Shown: positions 31,400 to 41,299 of the stretch, in pieces
How the letters are laid out: each line of letters begins with the position of its first letter
Position numbering within the stretch: the first letter of the stretch is position 1
From: Poteriospumella lacustris
Lineage: Eukaryota; Sar; Chrysophyceae; Chromulinales; Dinobryaceae
Assembly (NCBI GenBank): GCA_008000375.1
Contig: SMOI01000124.1
Location: 1-64,000, forward strand
Reading direction: 5' to 3'
DNA length: 64,000 nt
Position numbers and translations under genes: made by a program
The notes under the pieces: model-generated
Databases searched by the model: none
What the model saw: only the letters and a program-made list of their open reading frames with translations
Told to the model about the DNA's origin: nothing

Positions 31400-32035
31400 A
31401 CCCAACCGGCTCGCCGTTCACCCTGCAGCAGGCGATGTGGCTCTCCCGCGTGCCACTGCATCGCTCTGCTCTGCTCTGCTCTGCTCGCCCCCTCCCCTTC
31501 ATGTTCCGGGGCCTCCTGCGCCTCCTCGTCCAACAACGGTTTTGTGTCTGTCGCCTTCGCCTTCATCGTCGTCTCGTTCTTGTCTCTTCGGCAGCGGTGG
31601 TGGCCAACTTCAGTATCCGATCCGTTTCGTTCACCGAACCGCTGTTACCATCGCCACCGCTGCGGTGCCCCCCCCCCATTGATTTCTCCTGTTTCTTTTC
31701 GTTTGTTGTTGTCGTCGTCGTCTTCGTTGGGCGACGCGTGTCCTGTGTCGTGTCGTGTGCGTGAGCGAATGTCCATCTCGGTGCCAGCGAGGGCGGGTGT
31801 GGGTGGCTGTCCTCCCCTCCCGCCCTCTGCTCTCCCTCCCCCTTCCCCCTTCCCCCTCCTCTCTCTGTCGTTGTCGGTGCCGATGTCGATGTCGTCGCTG
31901 TGCTGTTCGTCGTAGCGTGTGTTAATTAAGTAGATTCGCCCCCCCCCCTGTGCGGCCGTCTGTCCGTCCGTCTGTCTGTTGTGTGTCTCGGTGGCCGAGC
32001 GACGGGGGCTCTGGCCGCAGTGCCGTTAGCGCAGG
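31400..32035. other. Convergent GC-rich intergenic region
   Basis: Region between the ends of the membrane protein gene and the E1 gene. Contains a CTCTG microsatellite near 31465-31490, C runs at 31672-31678 and 31940-31949, and CCTCC-rich runs. No gene is supported; frames here arise from base composition. Confidence 0.5.
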
Positions 32036-32216
32036 CTACGGCGCTGACGGCGCGCCACCGTCGCCGGTGGCGTCGTCCTCGTCGCCGTCATCGGTGTCGT
32101 CGTCGTCGCGCGACAGCAGCACGTGGCGCACGCGGCGCCATCGCGACCGCCACCGCACGTGCCACGCGCCCGTCGACGTCGCAGTGGCGGCCGGCGGCGC
32201 TGCCTCCGCGTCGTTG

Positions 32217-32252
<36 letters not shown>

Positions 32253-33774
32253 GTGGCTTCAGCGGTCACGGCGGCAGTGTCGCCGGGTTCCGCCGGGTCA
32301 ACGTCGGCGGCGGCGGCGGCCGCAGCGTCGCCGTTGACGCGGTCTGTCGCACCTGTCGCATCTGCTGCCTCGTCGCTGTCGCCATCGCCCTCGTTGTCCG
32401 CGTCGCCGGTAGCCTCGTCGCCGTCGTCGTAGTCGTCGCCATCGGTTTCGTCGTCGTCGGTCGCCGTCAGCAGTCGCTGCAGCAGCGCCTCGTCCGCCTC
32501 GTCGTCGTCGGCGGCGGCAGCGGCCGCATCGACGTCGACCGCCGGGTCCACGGCACCGTCGGCGTCGCTCGTCGTCGTCCGCGTCGCCACCGGCGCCACC
32601 GCCTCGCCACCGTCGCCGTCGCCGTCGCCGTCGGTCGGCAGCGGCGTCGGCAGCGTCAGCACCACCGTCGGCAGCTCGATCTCCTCCGCCGCCGCCGCCG
32701 CAGCGTCGCTGTCGTCGCCGTCGGCGGCCCGCAGCGTCACCGTCACCGTGAGACGCACCGTCCGCGTCTCATCGCCACCGCCGCCGTCGCTGTCACCGCG
32801 ACGAGCGCGGCGCGGCGTCGCGGGCAGCAGCGACGCGAGCGACGCGGTGCGACGGTGCGCGCGGTGCTCCGGCAAAAACGACGCGTAGAGCAGCGCCTCG
32901 TCGTCCGTCGCGACGATCGACGCGACGTCGTCGACGCGCGGGTAGCGCGCGCGCAGGTAGCGCCGCAGGTCGACGACGGTGACGTCGCGCGGCGGCTCAT
33001 CGTCGTCGCCGCTGCGGTCGACGAGCGCCGCCAGTCGCCGCGCCAGTCGCTGCGTCGTCGCTGACGACGACAGCGACGATGAGCGTCGCTGCGCCGAGGC
33101 GGCGACGTCGTCGACGAGCAGCGCGAGCTCCTCCGCCGCGCGGCGCAGCGGCGGCACGTGCAGCTCGTCCCACTGCGACGCTGGCGCCGTCGTCGTCGAT
33201 GCTGCAGCGCTGGCGCTGGCTTTGGCAGCGGCGGTGGCGCTGGCAGCGGCACTGGCGGTCGTCGGTTGCGGGGCGCGCAGGAGACGCGCGAGCAGCGCCT
33301 GCGTCGTCTCCGCGGTCGACGGGGGCCACCGCCGCGGCGATGGCGCGGGCCACGCGGCCTGCGTCGTCGCGGCGCGCACCGGCTGCGCGAAGGCGACGGT
33401 GGGCACGGCGAGGTTCACGTACGCGTTGCGGAAGCGGCGCACGAGCCGCTCGCGCTCGCGCTCGATGGTCGCGTCGTCGTCGTCGTCGGCGGCGACCTCG
33501 TCGCGGTCGCTGCGCAGCGGCGGCAGCGCCAGCCATCGCCGACGCGACGCTTCGCAGTGCCGCGCGGCCGGCATCGCCCACGGCGCGTCCCACAGCCCCG
33601 TCGCCAGCACCAGCGCCGCCACGTCCTCGACGCTGTCGCCGCCGCCGTCGCTGTCGCCGTCGCTGTCGAAGGTGGCGGCGGTCGGCGTCGCTTCGCCGTC
33701 GTCGTCGCCAACGTCGCCAGCGTCGTCGCCTTCGTCGTCGCCTTCGTCGTCATCATCGTTCGTCGCTGCGCCAT

Positions 33775-33809
<35 letters not shown>

Positions 33810-36800
33810 GTGGCGGCATCGGAGGCGGATCGCTGCGGTCGCAGCCACCGCGACGCCCAGCGACTCCACAGCGACGCCCCGCGACGGCTGCGCATCGGAC
33901 GCGGCTCCTTCGCCTCCGCGTCGCCGTCGCCGTTGCCGTCGCCATCGCAGTCACCGTCGCCGCCGTCGTCGTCTTCGTCGTCGCTTTCGCTGTGGTCGAC
34001 GCTGTCGACGTCGCTGTCGCCAGCACCGTCAGCCGCTGCTGCCGCCGCCGCCGCCGTCTCGTCGCTGTCGACGGCGATTGGCGGCTGCGGCGGCTGCGTC
34101 GTCTCACCGGCGCAGCGGTCGCTGTGCGCCGTGTCCGTCGCCGCCGCGACCGTTGCGGTGGCGGAGCGCTGCCACCGCCGCCGCTGGCGCCGCTTCTCCG
34201 ACGCGACCTTGAGCAGCTCGAGCGACACGAGGCCGGCGACGTGCGCCGTCGTCGTCGCCAGCGCCGGGACGATGCGGCCCGCGAGCCGCTGCACGTCGAG
34301 CGTCTCCAGCGGCGGCAGCGCGTAGTTGCGGCTGCGCAGGTTGCTCGTCGCCTCGACGAAGGCCACGTGGCCGCGCGCCAGATCGTCCTTCTCGAAGCTC
34401 TGCGGCGCGAGGGGCGCGGCCGCCAGCGCCGACGGCAGCGGCTCGCGACCCTCATCGGCCACCGCCGCGGCCCCTGCGGCCCCTGCGGCGTCGTCGTCAG
34501 TGGCGGCGACGAGGTGTGCGACGATCGCCTGCGCCTTCGCCAGCGACTCGACGCCGACGTGGGCCGCCCAGCCGAGCGACTGCAGCCGCAGCCACATCGC
34601 CGCGGCGACCCAGTCGCGGTGCAGCGGCTGCGTCGCGTCGAAGGCGATCGCGACGGGTCGCCGGCGGCTGCCCGTCCAGAACGGCTGCCCGTCCTCGTCG
34701 ACGCTGTCGCGCGGGTGCGTCGCCAACAGCTGCGCGACCTCCGCGTCGAACCACCGCGAAAACGTCGCCTGCGCCCACGCGAACGTCGCCCGCCACGCGG
34801 CGCCTTTCGTCCCCGCGGCGCTGCCGATCGTCGCCCGCGTCGACGCGACCGTTTCGACGTTGTCGTCGAGGCGCCGCTGCTCGTCGGCGGCCAACGTCGC
34901 GCGCCACGCGGCCACCACCTCCGCCGCTGCTGCGCCTTGGCCCTGACCGAGCGGCTGCAGTAGCCGCTGGCGCATGGCGAGGTGGCGCACGTCGCCGTCG
35001 AAGAGGCCGTCGAACTGCGCCTTGGCCCAGGCGACGCAGTGCTCGGACTGGAACGGGAACGATTTGAGCGTGCACAGCGGCACGGCGTCCTCGGGCGGGT
35101 CCGACGACGACGCGTACGACTCGGTGACGAAGGGCAGCACGACCTGCACGTTCGCCTGCGTGCCCAACGTGCCCGAGTCGATCAGCGGCAGCTTGTGGCG
35201 CAGACACTGCGCGTCGACGTAGCGGCGGGCGTCGACGTTGTCCAGCGCGTTGACGACGACGTCGGCGTGGCGCCAGAACGCGTCGTCGAAGAGGTGCGCC
35301 GTCTCGGCGCCCACGCGGTGCGTGTACGCGACGACGCGCACGTGGCGGTTCATCGCGGCGACCTGCGCCGCGGCCACCGTCGCCTTCGCCTCGCCGATGT
35401 GTCGCTCGCTGTGTGACACGCGGTCGCGGTGCAAGGTCAGTCGCAGTGGCGAGGGGTGGCGGGGGGGGTGGCGTAACGTACCGGAAGAGCAGCTGGCGGT
35501 TGAGGTTGCTGCGCTCGATGGCGTCGTCGTCGGTGACGACGATGCCGCCGTGCTGCAGCCCGTGGCGGCCCCACGGCGACGCCGCCAGCGCCGCGGCGTC
35601 CTCCTCTGGCGCGGTGGCGTTGTCGTGGCGGTGGCGGCGGCGGCGGCCTTCTCCGACGCCGAGCAGCGCAAAGTTCTTGAGCAGTTCGCAGCCGATCGCC
35701 CCGGCGCCCACAACGAAGACCCGCAGCCCGCGCAGCTCCTCCTGCAGCGCCTCGCCGTACACCCGCGACACCGCGTTCGCCTCCTGCGCCGACGATACGG
35801 CGTCAGCGCCAGCGTCGTTGGCGGCCTCTTCGTCGTCGGCGGCGTCGTCGTCGAGCGAGTCGAGCGACTCGAAGAGCCACAGCTGCGAGATCGGCGCGTA
35901 CCGCTGCGTCAGCCCTTTCACCGCCTCCTGCGCCAGCGTTGCACCGATCACCGACACCGTCGCAGGACACGGCGCGTCGATGCAGCTGCGCAGGAAACGT
36001 GGGTAGACGTAGTCGATCCACTGGCGACCGATGCGGCCGCCGGCGCTGATCGGTCGCCACGGGTCGCGAACGCCGCGTTCTTTGAGCTCTTCGATGAGCA
36101 GCAGGCGGCTCAGAGCCCGTCGCTCGGCGGCGTCGTGTCGCAGGGGGTCGTGGACGTCGTCCGTCGCGAACTGCAGCGTGTCGAAGGCCTGCAGCGAGGC
36201 CAGCAGCACCGTCTTCAGCGCCCAGTCGTGCTTCGGGGACAGGCAGCCGTTACATTCGGCGAACGATGGTGCCCGCAGCTGCTGGTCGAAGGGCTGGTGG
36301 TGGAGCGTACGGCGCGTCTTCAGCTTCTGCAGCGCAAAGGAAGACGCGGCGGCGGGAGAGCGCTGGCGCAGGGCGGCGACGGCGGAGGCGTCGTTGGGGT
36401 CGACGAGGCGCAGGCGACACGTTTTCGTGTTCACCACGCGCTCGACGACAAACGACGCTGTCGCAGTGGCGACATCGCCGTGCGCCGCGGTCGTCGTGGG
36501 TTGTTCTCCGCCGGCTTCATCGTGCACAGGCAGCGGCCGCAGTTCGACGGTGTCGCCGAGCCCGAGGCGCAGCGCTTGTTCGTCGATGCAGCGGACGGTG
36601 ATCCGCGCTGGATCCGTCGCGTCCGGGGCCCAATCGACGTGCTCCAGCAGCACCTCTTTGTAGCTCTCTCCGTCGACGTCTTCGATGACGAAGGTGTCCA
36701 AGAAGTCGTTGAACACGAGGCCCACGGGCCCTTTCACCATCGCCGCCGACAGCAGCTTCTGCGCCGCTCTCGCCTTCGCGTTCCACACGTGAATCGTTTC

Positions 36801-37406
36801 CAGCTTCGAGGCGCACACGACGATCATATCCACCTCTTGAATCGCTCGAGACAGGCCACCAGTCTCCCGCTGCACGCTGTGCACCTGTGTGTTTGTGGGG
36901 GGGGGGGTCAGTGGTCATCAGCAGGCGAGTGTCACGGTCAGAGCAGCGCGTCCTCCATCAACGAGAGACGTCGGGTACACAGGCTTCCTTACCTTCACGT
37001 GTGGATTCAAGGACTCTGCGTATTGTTGAAGGGAAGGACTGTCGCCTTGGATGCTGTAGCAGTGGTCGTCTTCACGATCGCCGGTCGCGTGGTCGACGAT
37101 GTAAATCTCACCGACGCCCGTGAGCGCCAAGTTCTTTACTGTTTCTCGAGCCAACGCTGCGCACTCATTCACTATCAGAGCTTTGCTTTCTAATAATCGC
37201 AATTGCGCTGTTTTGCCATAGACGATAAGCTGGCGGGAGAAAAACGATGTGTCGATGGGCCGCGTCGCTTCGGTGTCTGTGTCTTTGGCGGTTGGGGCTG
37301 GCCAGGAGAAGGAACTGTCCACATTGCTTACCCCACTGATGGCATAGGTACTTTGCCAGAGGAATTGAGTGACTAGGAGGAGAATGGGGAAGTACTGATA
37401 CAACAT
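32036..37406 (-). CDS. Ubiquitin-activating enzyme E1-type, unusually long (about 1,729 aa)
   Basis: Three exons, 37406-36993, 36884-35482 and 35408-32036, with GT-AG introns of 108 and 73 bp; phases are consistent. E1 activates ubiquitin by adenylation and thioester formation. The inactive adenylation half reads SRQLIVYGKTAQLRLLESKA and ALARETVKNLALTGVGEIYI. The active half has the ATP site GAGAIGCELLKNFALLGV, the crossover IERSNLNRQLLFR, ALDNVDARRYVD and SGTLGTQANVQVVLPFVTES. The catalytic cysteine lies in PLCTLKSFPF (residue about 718). NAYVNLAVPTVAFAQP and a ubiquitin-fold domain (WDELHVPPL ... LLYASFLPE) follow. Oddities are a hydrophobic N-terminus like a signal peptide (MLYQYFPILLLVTQFLWQST), about 265 extra acidic residues before NAYVNL, and an acidic tail; family members are usually about 1,050 aa. 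It is most like UBA1, but a UBA6/UBA7-type enzyme for another modifier cannot be excluded. Confidence 0.9.
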
Positions 37407-38197
37407 GGCCGTCCAGGACGTGGGTGATGCTCTGTCACCAACTTACTTGCAATGAATGACTTCTCTGGCTTTCCCTTGCACTATTTACAGCAATCTCTAC
37501 CCATGGATGAGAGACTCACCATCAACACATTCTGCAACGGAATCGAATCGCACCATTCATCGCATTTCCATCGAAGAAGTAAAAGTGAAATCGAATCCCA
37601 AATCGCGTTCGCTGCGCCAGCTGTCATCTGGTACATATTGTGCGCGTTGTAAGTGATTAACCAGTGGATGTTATAACCTGTTCGTGTCCTTCACCTTCTA
37701 TCATTGTAAATCAACGTACAGTCTCTCCATGATCATTATCTAGTGATGTAAAGCTTCTCCTTCACCTCTCTCCATGTAGGTAAAGCTTCTGCTGTTTGCC
37801 TAAGAGGCGTAGCATCATCTTGATAGTTAGGGTCGTGTTCCGACTGGGTCATCGGCACACTTGTTGACCATTGAGGTAAACAACAGGTTCGTTATTATAT
37901 AATGGCCAAATTAGCATCAGCGGCTAAATACGCACTGCATCAGAGATTCTCATTTGTCAGTAAAACTTATTACGCTTTCAGCAGGAAAGATACCGACGGA
38001 GCAAAATCAACACGACCACCGTTGGTGGGCGATGGACACCTCAACAGCTACCTACACCACGAACACAGCATCTGAACGGATATGATGCTGTGCCCGAAGA
38101 AAAAGAAGATTGAAAGAAACATCAAAATGTATATGGGGGCCATGGGCATTAAGAGATCACGAAAGGATCAACAGAAGAAAGGGTAGGGGCTGTCAGC
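37407..38197. other. Intergenic, AT-richer
   Basis: This roughly 790-bp stretch upstream of the E1 gene presumably contains its promoter. A taaagcttct motif recurs at about 37749 and 37790. No coding frame is convincing. Confidence 0.45.
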
Positions 38198-38833
38198 TCA
38201 AGAAATCGGATTCTTGGACAAGACAATGGCGTAATGAAACGGGGAAACAGAAGTAATCACACGCTTGGTGAAGAGCCCAACCTCAGTAGCGAGATTGCTG
38301 ACTTCTTCGACGGAAATACGGAGGGAATCGGCAGGTCCTCGGGGTTTATCAAGGACGATACATTGGTCACGTGGGATGTCAGTGCGCCAGTTGACAATGA
38401 CGATCTCGCTGCTTTCGGAGTCAGACAAAACTGCCATCATTTGTCGCAAAATTTCTTGCTTGTCAGGAATTCCATGAAAGGTGTTTGCGAGGAAAATCAG
38501 ATCAAACTTTGTGTCGCCACACGTTTCAGTCAGACGCATGGCGTCCCCTTGAAGGAAGTCGATTTTCGATTGCTCAGCAGGCTCCAGAGTTTCAACAGCT
38601 GCCTTGTAAGCCTCTTCCAACAAGGTGTTGTCCAGCTCGATGCCATAAACTCTGCCTGTGTTCATGAGCTTTGTCATCGGAAACGTAAAATAACCGTTTC
38701 CGCAACAAAGGTCAAGAATATTCGACGAATGATTCACCGTTGTAGGCTCTATCGTCAGTCGAACAGTCTCGGCAGGGTTGGGCCAGAGTATTGACCACCA
38801 GTCAGTATCAGGCATCGAGGTCGCTGGAAACAT
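38198..38833 (-). CDS. Class I SAM-dependent methyltransferase (211 aa)
   Basis: Single-exon frame. The Rossmann-type SAM-binding motif I is SNILDLCCGNGYFTFPMTKL, followed by an acidic strand end (GRVYGIELDN), motif II/III (FDLIFLANTFHGIPDKQEIL) and IVIVNWRTDIPRD, the order of the Methyltransf_11/25-type fold. The substrate is not evident. The small size, absence of introns and the sequence style are close to bacterial or archaeal stand-alone methyltransferases, which raises but does not prove horizontal acquisition. Base composition is lower in GC than that of its large neighbours. Confidence 0.88.
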   Translation of the reverse strand: MFPATSMPDTDWWSILWPNPAETVRLTIEPTTVNHSSNILDLCCGNGYFTFPMTKLMNTGRVYGIELDNTLLEEAYKAAVETLEPAEQSKIDFLQGDAMRLTETCGDTKFDLIFLANTFHGIPDKQEILRQMMAVLSDSESSEIVIVNWRTDIPRDQCIVLDKPRGPADSLRISVEEVSNLATEVGLFTKRVITSVSPFHYAIVLSKNPIS

Positions 38834-39513
38834 GTTGGGGCGAAAACAGACAAAAAGAACAGTGGTCTGGTGCAGTGATTACTTCTCGAGATATAGTTTT
38901 AGATTTATTCGATAATCTAAACCCCACCTTCGTTTCCTTCTTCGCCTTTCTAATTCCTCCATCTACAGTTCCATCTTCCCATCTTCAAGCAAACGATGAA
39001 GCACGATACATTACATCCATGGACCAATAATCTTGCAGATGGCAGAGCTCGCTGCGTTGTGGCGCGGCAGAGAGTGGACTGACCACCGACCGACCGACAG
39101 CAGTAGACCGCAAGTGACACTGTGACCACTCTGCAAAATGGAGCCCGTTGCGGACCGGTGCTGCTCTTCTGGAGAGAGCTCCCTCAAGAAACAGTTCGGT
39201 AGTTGGTATAGTATGAGGTAGTCTTGTCTCAACGCCCACGCGTTTCGTCGATCTGCCGCCGCCGCTGCAGCCACAGCCCTCCGTTGCAACGTCACCGCTC
39301 GGTGCATTCCATGGCATTGCCGTACCGCTCAGTGCAGCAGGCCCAGTGCTGGGCGGTGGCAGTCGTAAGCCACCGTCTTTTCTTCCAGTTTATACTACTT
39401 TTCCTGTAAAGTTTTGGTGTGAAAAGCCCTTATGTTCCGTGACAAATAACATGACATGGACATATAATCACCGCGAAGCTCTTTAAAATTACAGTCAAAG
39501 TCAATAACTTTAC
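38834..39513. other. Intergenic with one copy of a direct repeat
   Basis: Spacer between the methyltransferase and the kinase-like gene. It contains the repeat copy at 39081-39193. No gene is supported. Confidence 0.45.
39081..39193 (+). repeat. Dispersed direct repeat, copy 1
   Basis: About 110 bp shared with 40949-41058 in the same orientation. The most conserved core is ccactctgc(a)aaatggagcc followed by cgttgcggacc(g), then tgctgctct and caagaaacag. The copies flank the kinase-like gene on both sides. It may be a repeat-family member or the footprint of a mobile unit. Confidence 0.8.
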
Positions 39514-40740
39514 TCACGTACCCGAACCAGCCTCCAGTATGCGAACAGGTGGCCGAAACGATTGGATCTCGCGCACCAGCTTCGCCAACTGCTTCAGGTC
39601 CAGCTCCTCCGCCGTCATGGTATCTGGCTGGCCAGTCGAGGAGAGGACTCTGTAGGGTTTATTCATGGTTGTGTCGATTTCGGTGACGTACTCCAGGTCG
39701 CCCAGGAAGGCAACGCCGTCAGCCATGAACGCGTTGTCCATCTTCAGGTCCGTGTGTGCAATCCCTCTCTCATGCATCTGGATCACGCCCGCCTGAACGT
39801 CCGCGATGGCCTTCTCCACAGATATATTACCACGCTGTAGGGCGGTGCGCAGCTTGTGTCCAATGAGGGTGATGAGAACCTTGTCAGGCCCCTCCACCAC
39901 ACCCCACTCCACATTCGTCAACTTACCGTCGTAGAGGTATGTCAGCAGGGCTTCATTGCGATGCCCTCCTGAAAGAGTCTTGCGAAGGCCATCCCGTTCC
40001 CAGACCACACGATGCCCATTATTCGTCGCTATTGGCATATTCGGTACGAGATGGAATTCAGTCAGAGGTCCGGCGACGGAGATAACGTAGCGCGCAACAT
40101 TAAATATGGCTTGGACGCACTTGACCCGACGATCCTCAGTGTCCAGCATGAAGGATGCGAGACGACGCTCGTTGTACTGCTGGGAGGACTGGTCGAAGGT
40201 GATCTCATTCAGTTGAATGCACTGGGGACATGACAGAATACCTATCACGCTTCGATTCTTGGGGAAGGTCAGGTAAGCCTGTGGTGCATATTGGCTGGAC
40301 AAGTCGCGGTTGGTATCCGCCTCCACCATCTTCGACAGGGTGGCGCTGGCCTGGTTCTGCAATATATGCGCTTGACGAAACATTATCACAGTGTCAGGGC
40401 GCTTTCTCGCTGTGCTGGATTCGTCGTGTGTGTTCAGAAGTACCATCGCGACACCATCATTAACAGAAGACAACATTCGGTGCAGGATGCGGATCCAGTT
40501 GCTGTCCTGAACCCAGGCGGTCACTTCCGAGTCTCCAATTACATCATGTGCCATGAAGGTGTCAACCGCATAGTAATACTCTGGGGTGCCGTGTTCAAAC
40601 ACTTCAGGATATTTCTCCACGTACTCCATATCACGCACAACGATTTTGAAAGGAACTGGACTCCTAATAAATTCAGCCAAATCACTGGAATCTCCATTTC
40701 CATTGTACTGGTGAAGTAATATCCTCTCATGCATGTGCAT
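39514..40740 (-). CDS. Protein-kinase-like domain protein (408 aa)
   Basis: Single open frame beginning MHMHERILLHQYNGN. The C-terminal third has kinase-like catalytic-loop and metal-binding motifs: GIAHTDLKMDNAF (HxDxKxxN type) and FLGDLEYV in place of DFG. The N-terminal part (for example VRDMEYVEKYPEVFEHGTPE) does not match a known domain, and no canonical Gly-rich loop or VAIK lysine is obvious, so activity is uncertain. Stramenopiles carry expanded families of such kinase-like proteins. The stop overlaps a strong GTGAGT donor (GGTAC|GTGAGT), so a further 3' exon is possible. Direct repeats flank it at 39081-39193 and 40949-41058, suggesting the segment has moved or been duplicated as a unit. 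Confidence 0.65.
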   Translation of the reverse strand: MHMHERILLHQYNGNGDSSDLAEFIRSPVPFKIVVRDMEYVEKYPEVFEHGTPEYYYAVDTFMAHDVIGDSEVTAWVQDSNWIRILHRMLSSVNDGVAMVLLNTHDESSTARKRPDTVIMFRQAHILQNQASATLSKMVEADTNRDLSSQYAPQAYLTFPKNRSVIGILSCPQCIQLNEITFDQSSQQYNERRLASFMLDTEDRRVKCVQAIFNVARYVISVAGPLTEFHLVPNMPIATNNGHRVVWERDGLRKTLSGGHRNEALLTYLYDGKLTNVEWGVVEGPDKVLITLIGHKLRTALQRGNISVEKAIADVQAGVIQMHERGIAHTDLKMDNAFMADGVAFLGDLEYVTEIDTTMNKPYRVLSSTGQPDTMTAEELDLKQLAKLVREIQSFRPPVRILEAGSGT

Positions 40741-40948
40741 CTTCTTGGGTCTCTTTGAAGCTTAGTCAGAAACAAAAATGAAAACCGCATCAAAGATAAA
40801 ATTACAGCATGAACTCATCAACCAATCTAACAAGAAAATAACTACATTACCTGCCGGCCATTCAACAGGACAGGGATGGGCCTTTCCGTTGACCTCGACA
40901 GTGTCCCCCATTTGTGATTCAATTGTGATTTCCGACGAGTCAACACGA

Positions 40949-41058
40949 CTACCGACCGACGGACAGCAATGGACGGTGAGGCCACTCTGCACAATGGAGC
41001 CCGTTGCGGACCGATGCTGCTCTGCGGTTCTGCTGCAGAGAGCTCACTCAAGAAACAG
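40949..41058 (+). repeat. Dispersed direct repeat, copy 2
   Basis: Partner of 39081-39193, in direct orientation about 1.9 kb away. It shares accgaccgac(g)gacagca, the ccactctgc(a)caatggagcc core, cgttgcggaccgatgctgct and ctcaagaaacag, with a small insertion (gcggttctgc) not in copy 1. It lies just upstream of XRCC4, possibly in its promoter. Confidence 0.8.
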
Positions 41059-41299
41059 CTATGTCCAACAAAACTAACTGGTACAACCGATGTAACATTA
41101 TTACATTCCAAGTAAAGTACATTCAATATCGATGATGGCATGACGACGATGACGGTGGGAAACGAGGAGCCGAGTCGCACGTCGTTCAACTTCCACAAAC
41201 GAAATATCCACCAGTATCGGGTAGTGGTCCTTCAGGAAACGTCAATACAATCGTCAAGTTGTAAACCAGCAAGCCGAAAACCACAAACTTTATTTGGAG

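Noticed and set aside
33158-34963. A 600-residue plus-strand open frame rich in Arg, Val and Asp within the E1 gene
   Set aside because: It is antisense to the acidic E1 coding sequence. Extreme GC and codon repetition remove stops from the opposite strand; it has no domain.
39224-39409. Short plus-strand frames and leader-like sequence near the first direct repeat
   Set aside because: Too short and without motifs; the repeat itself explains the order in this stretch.
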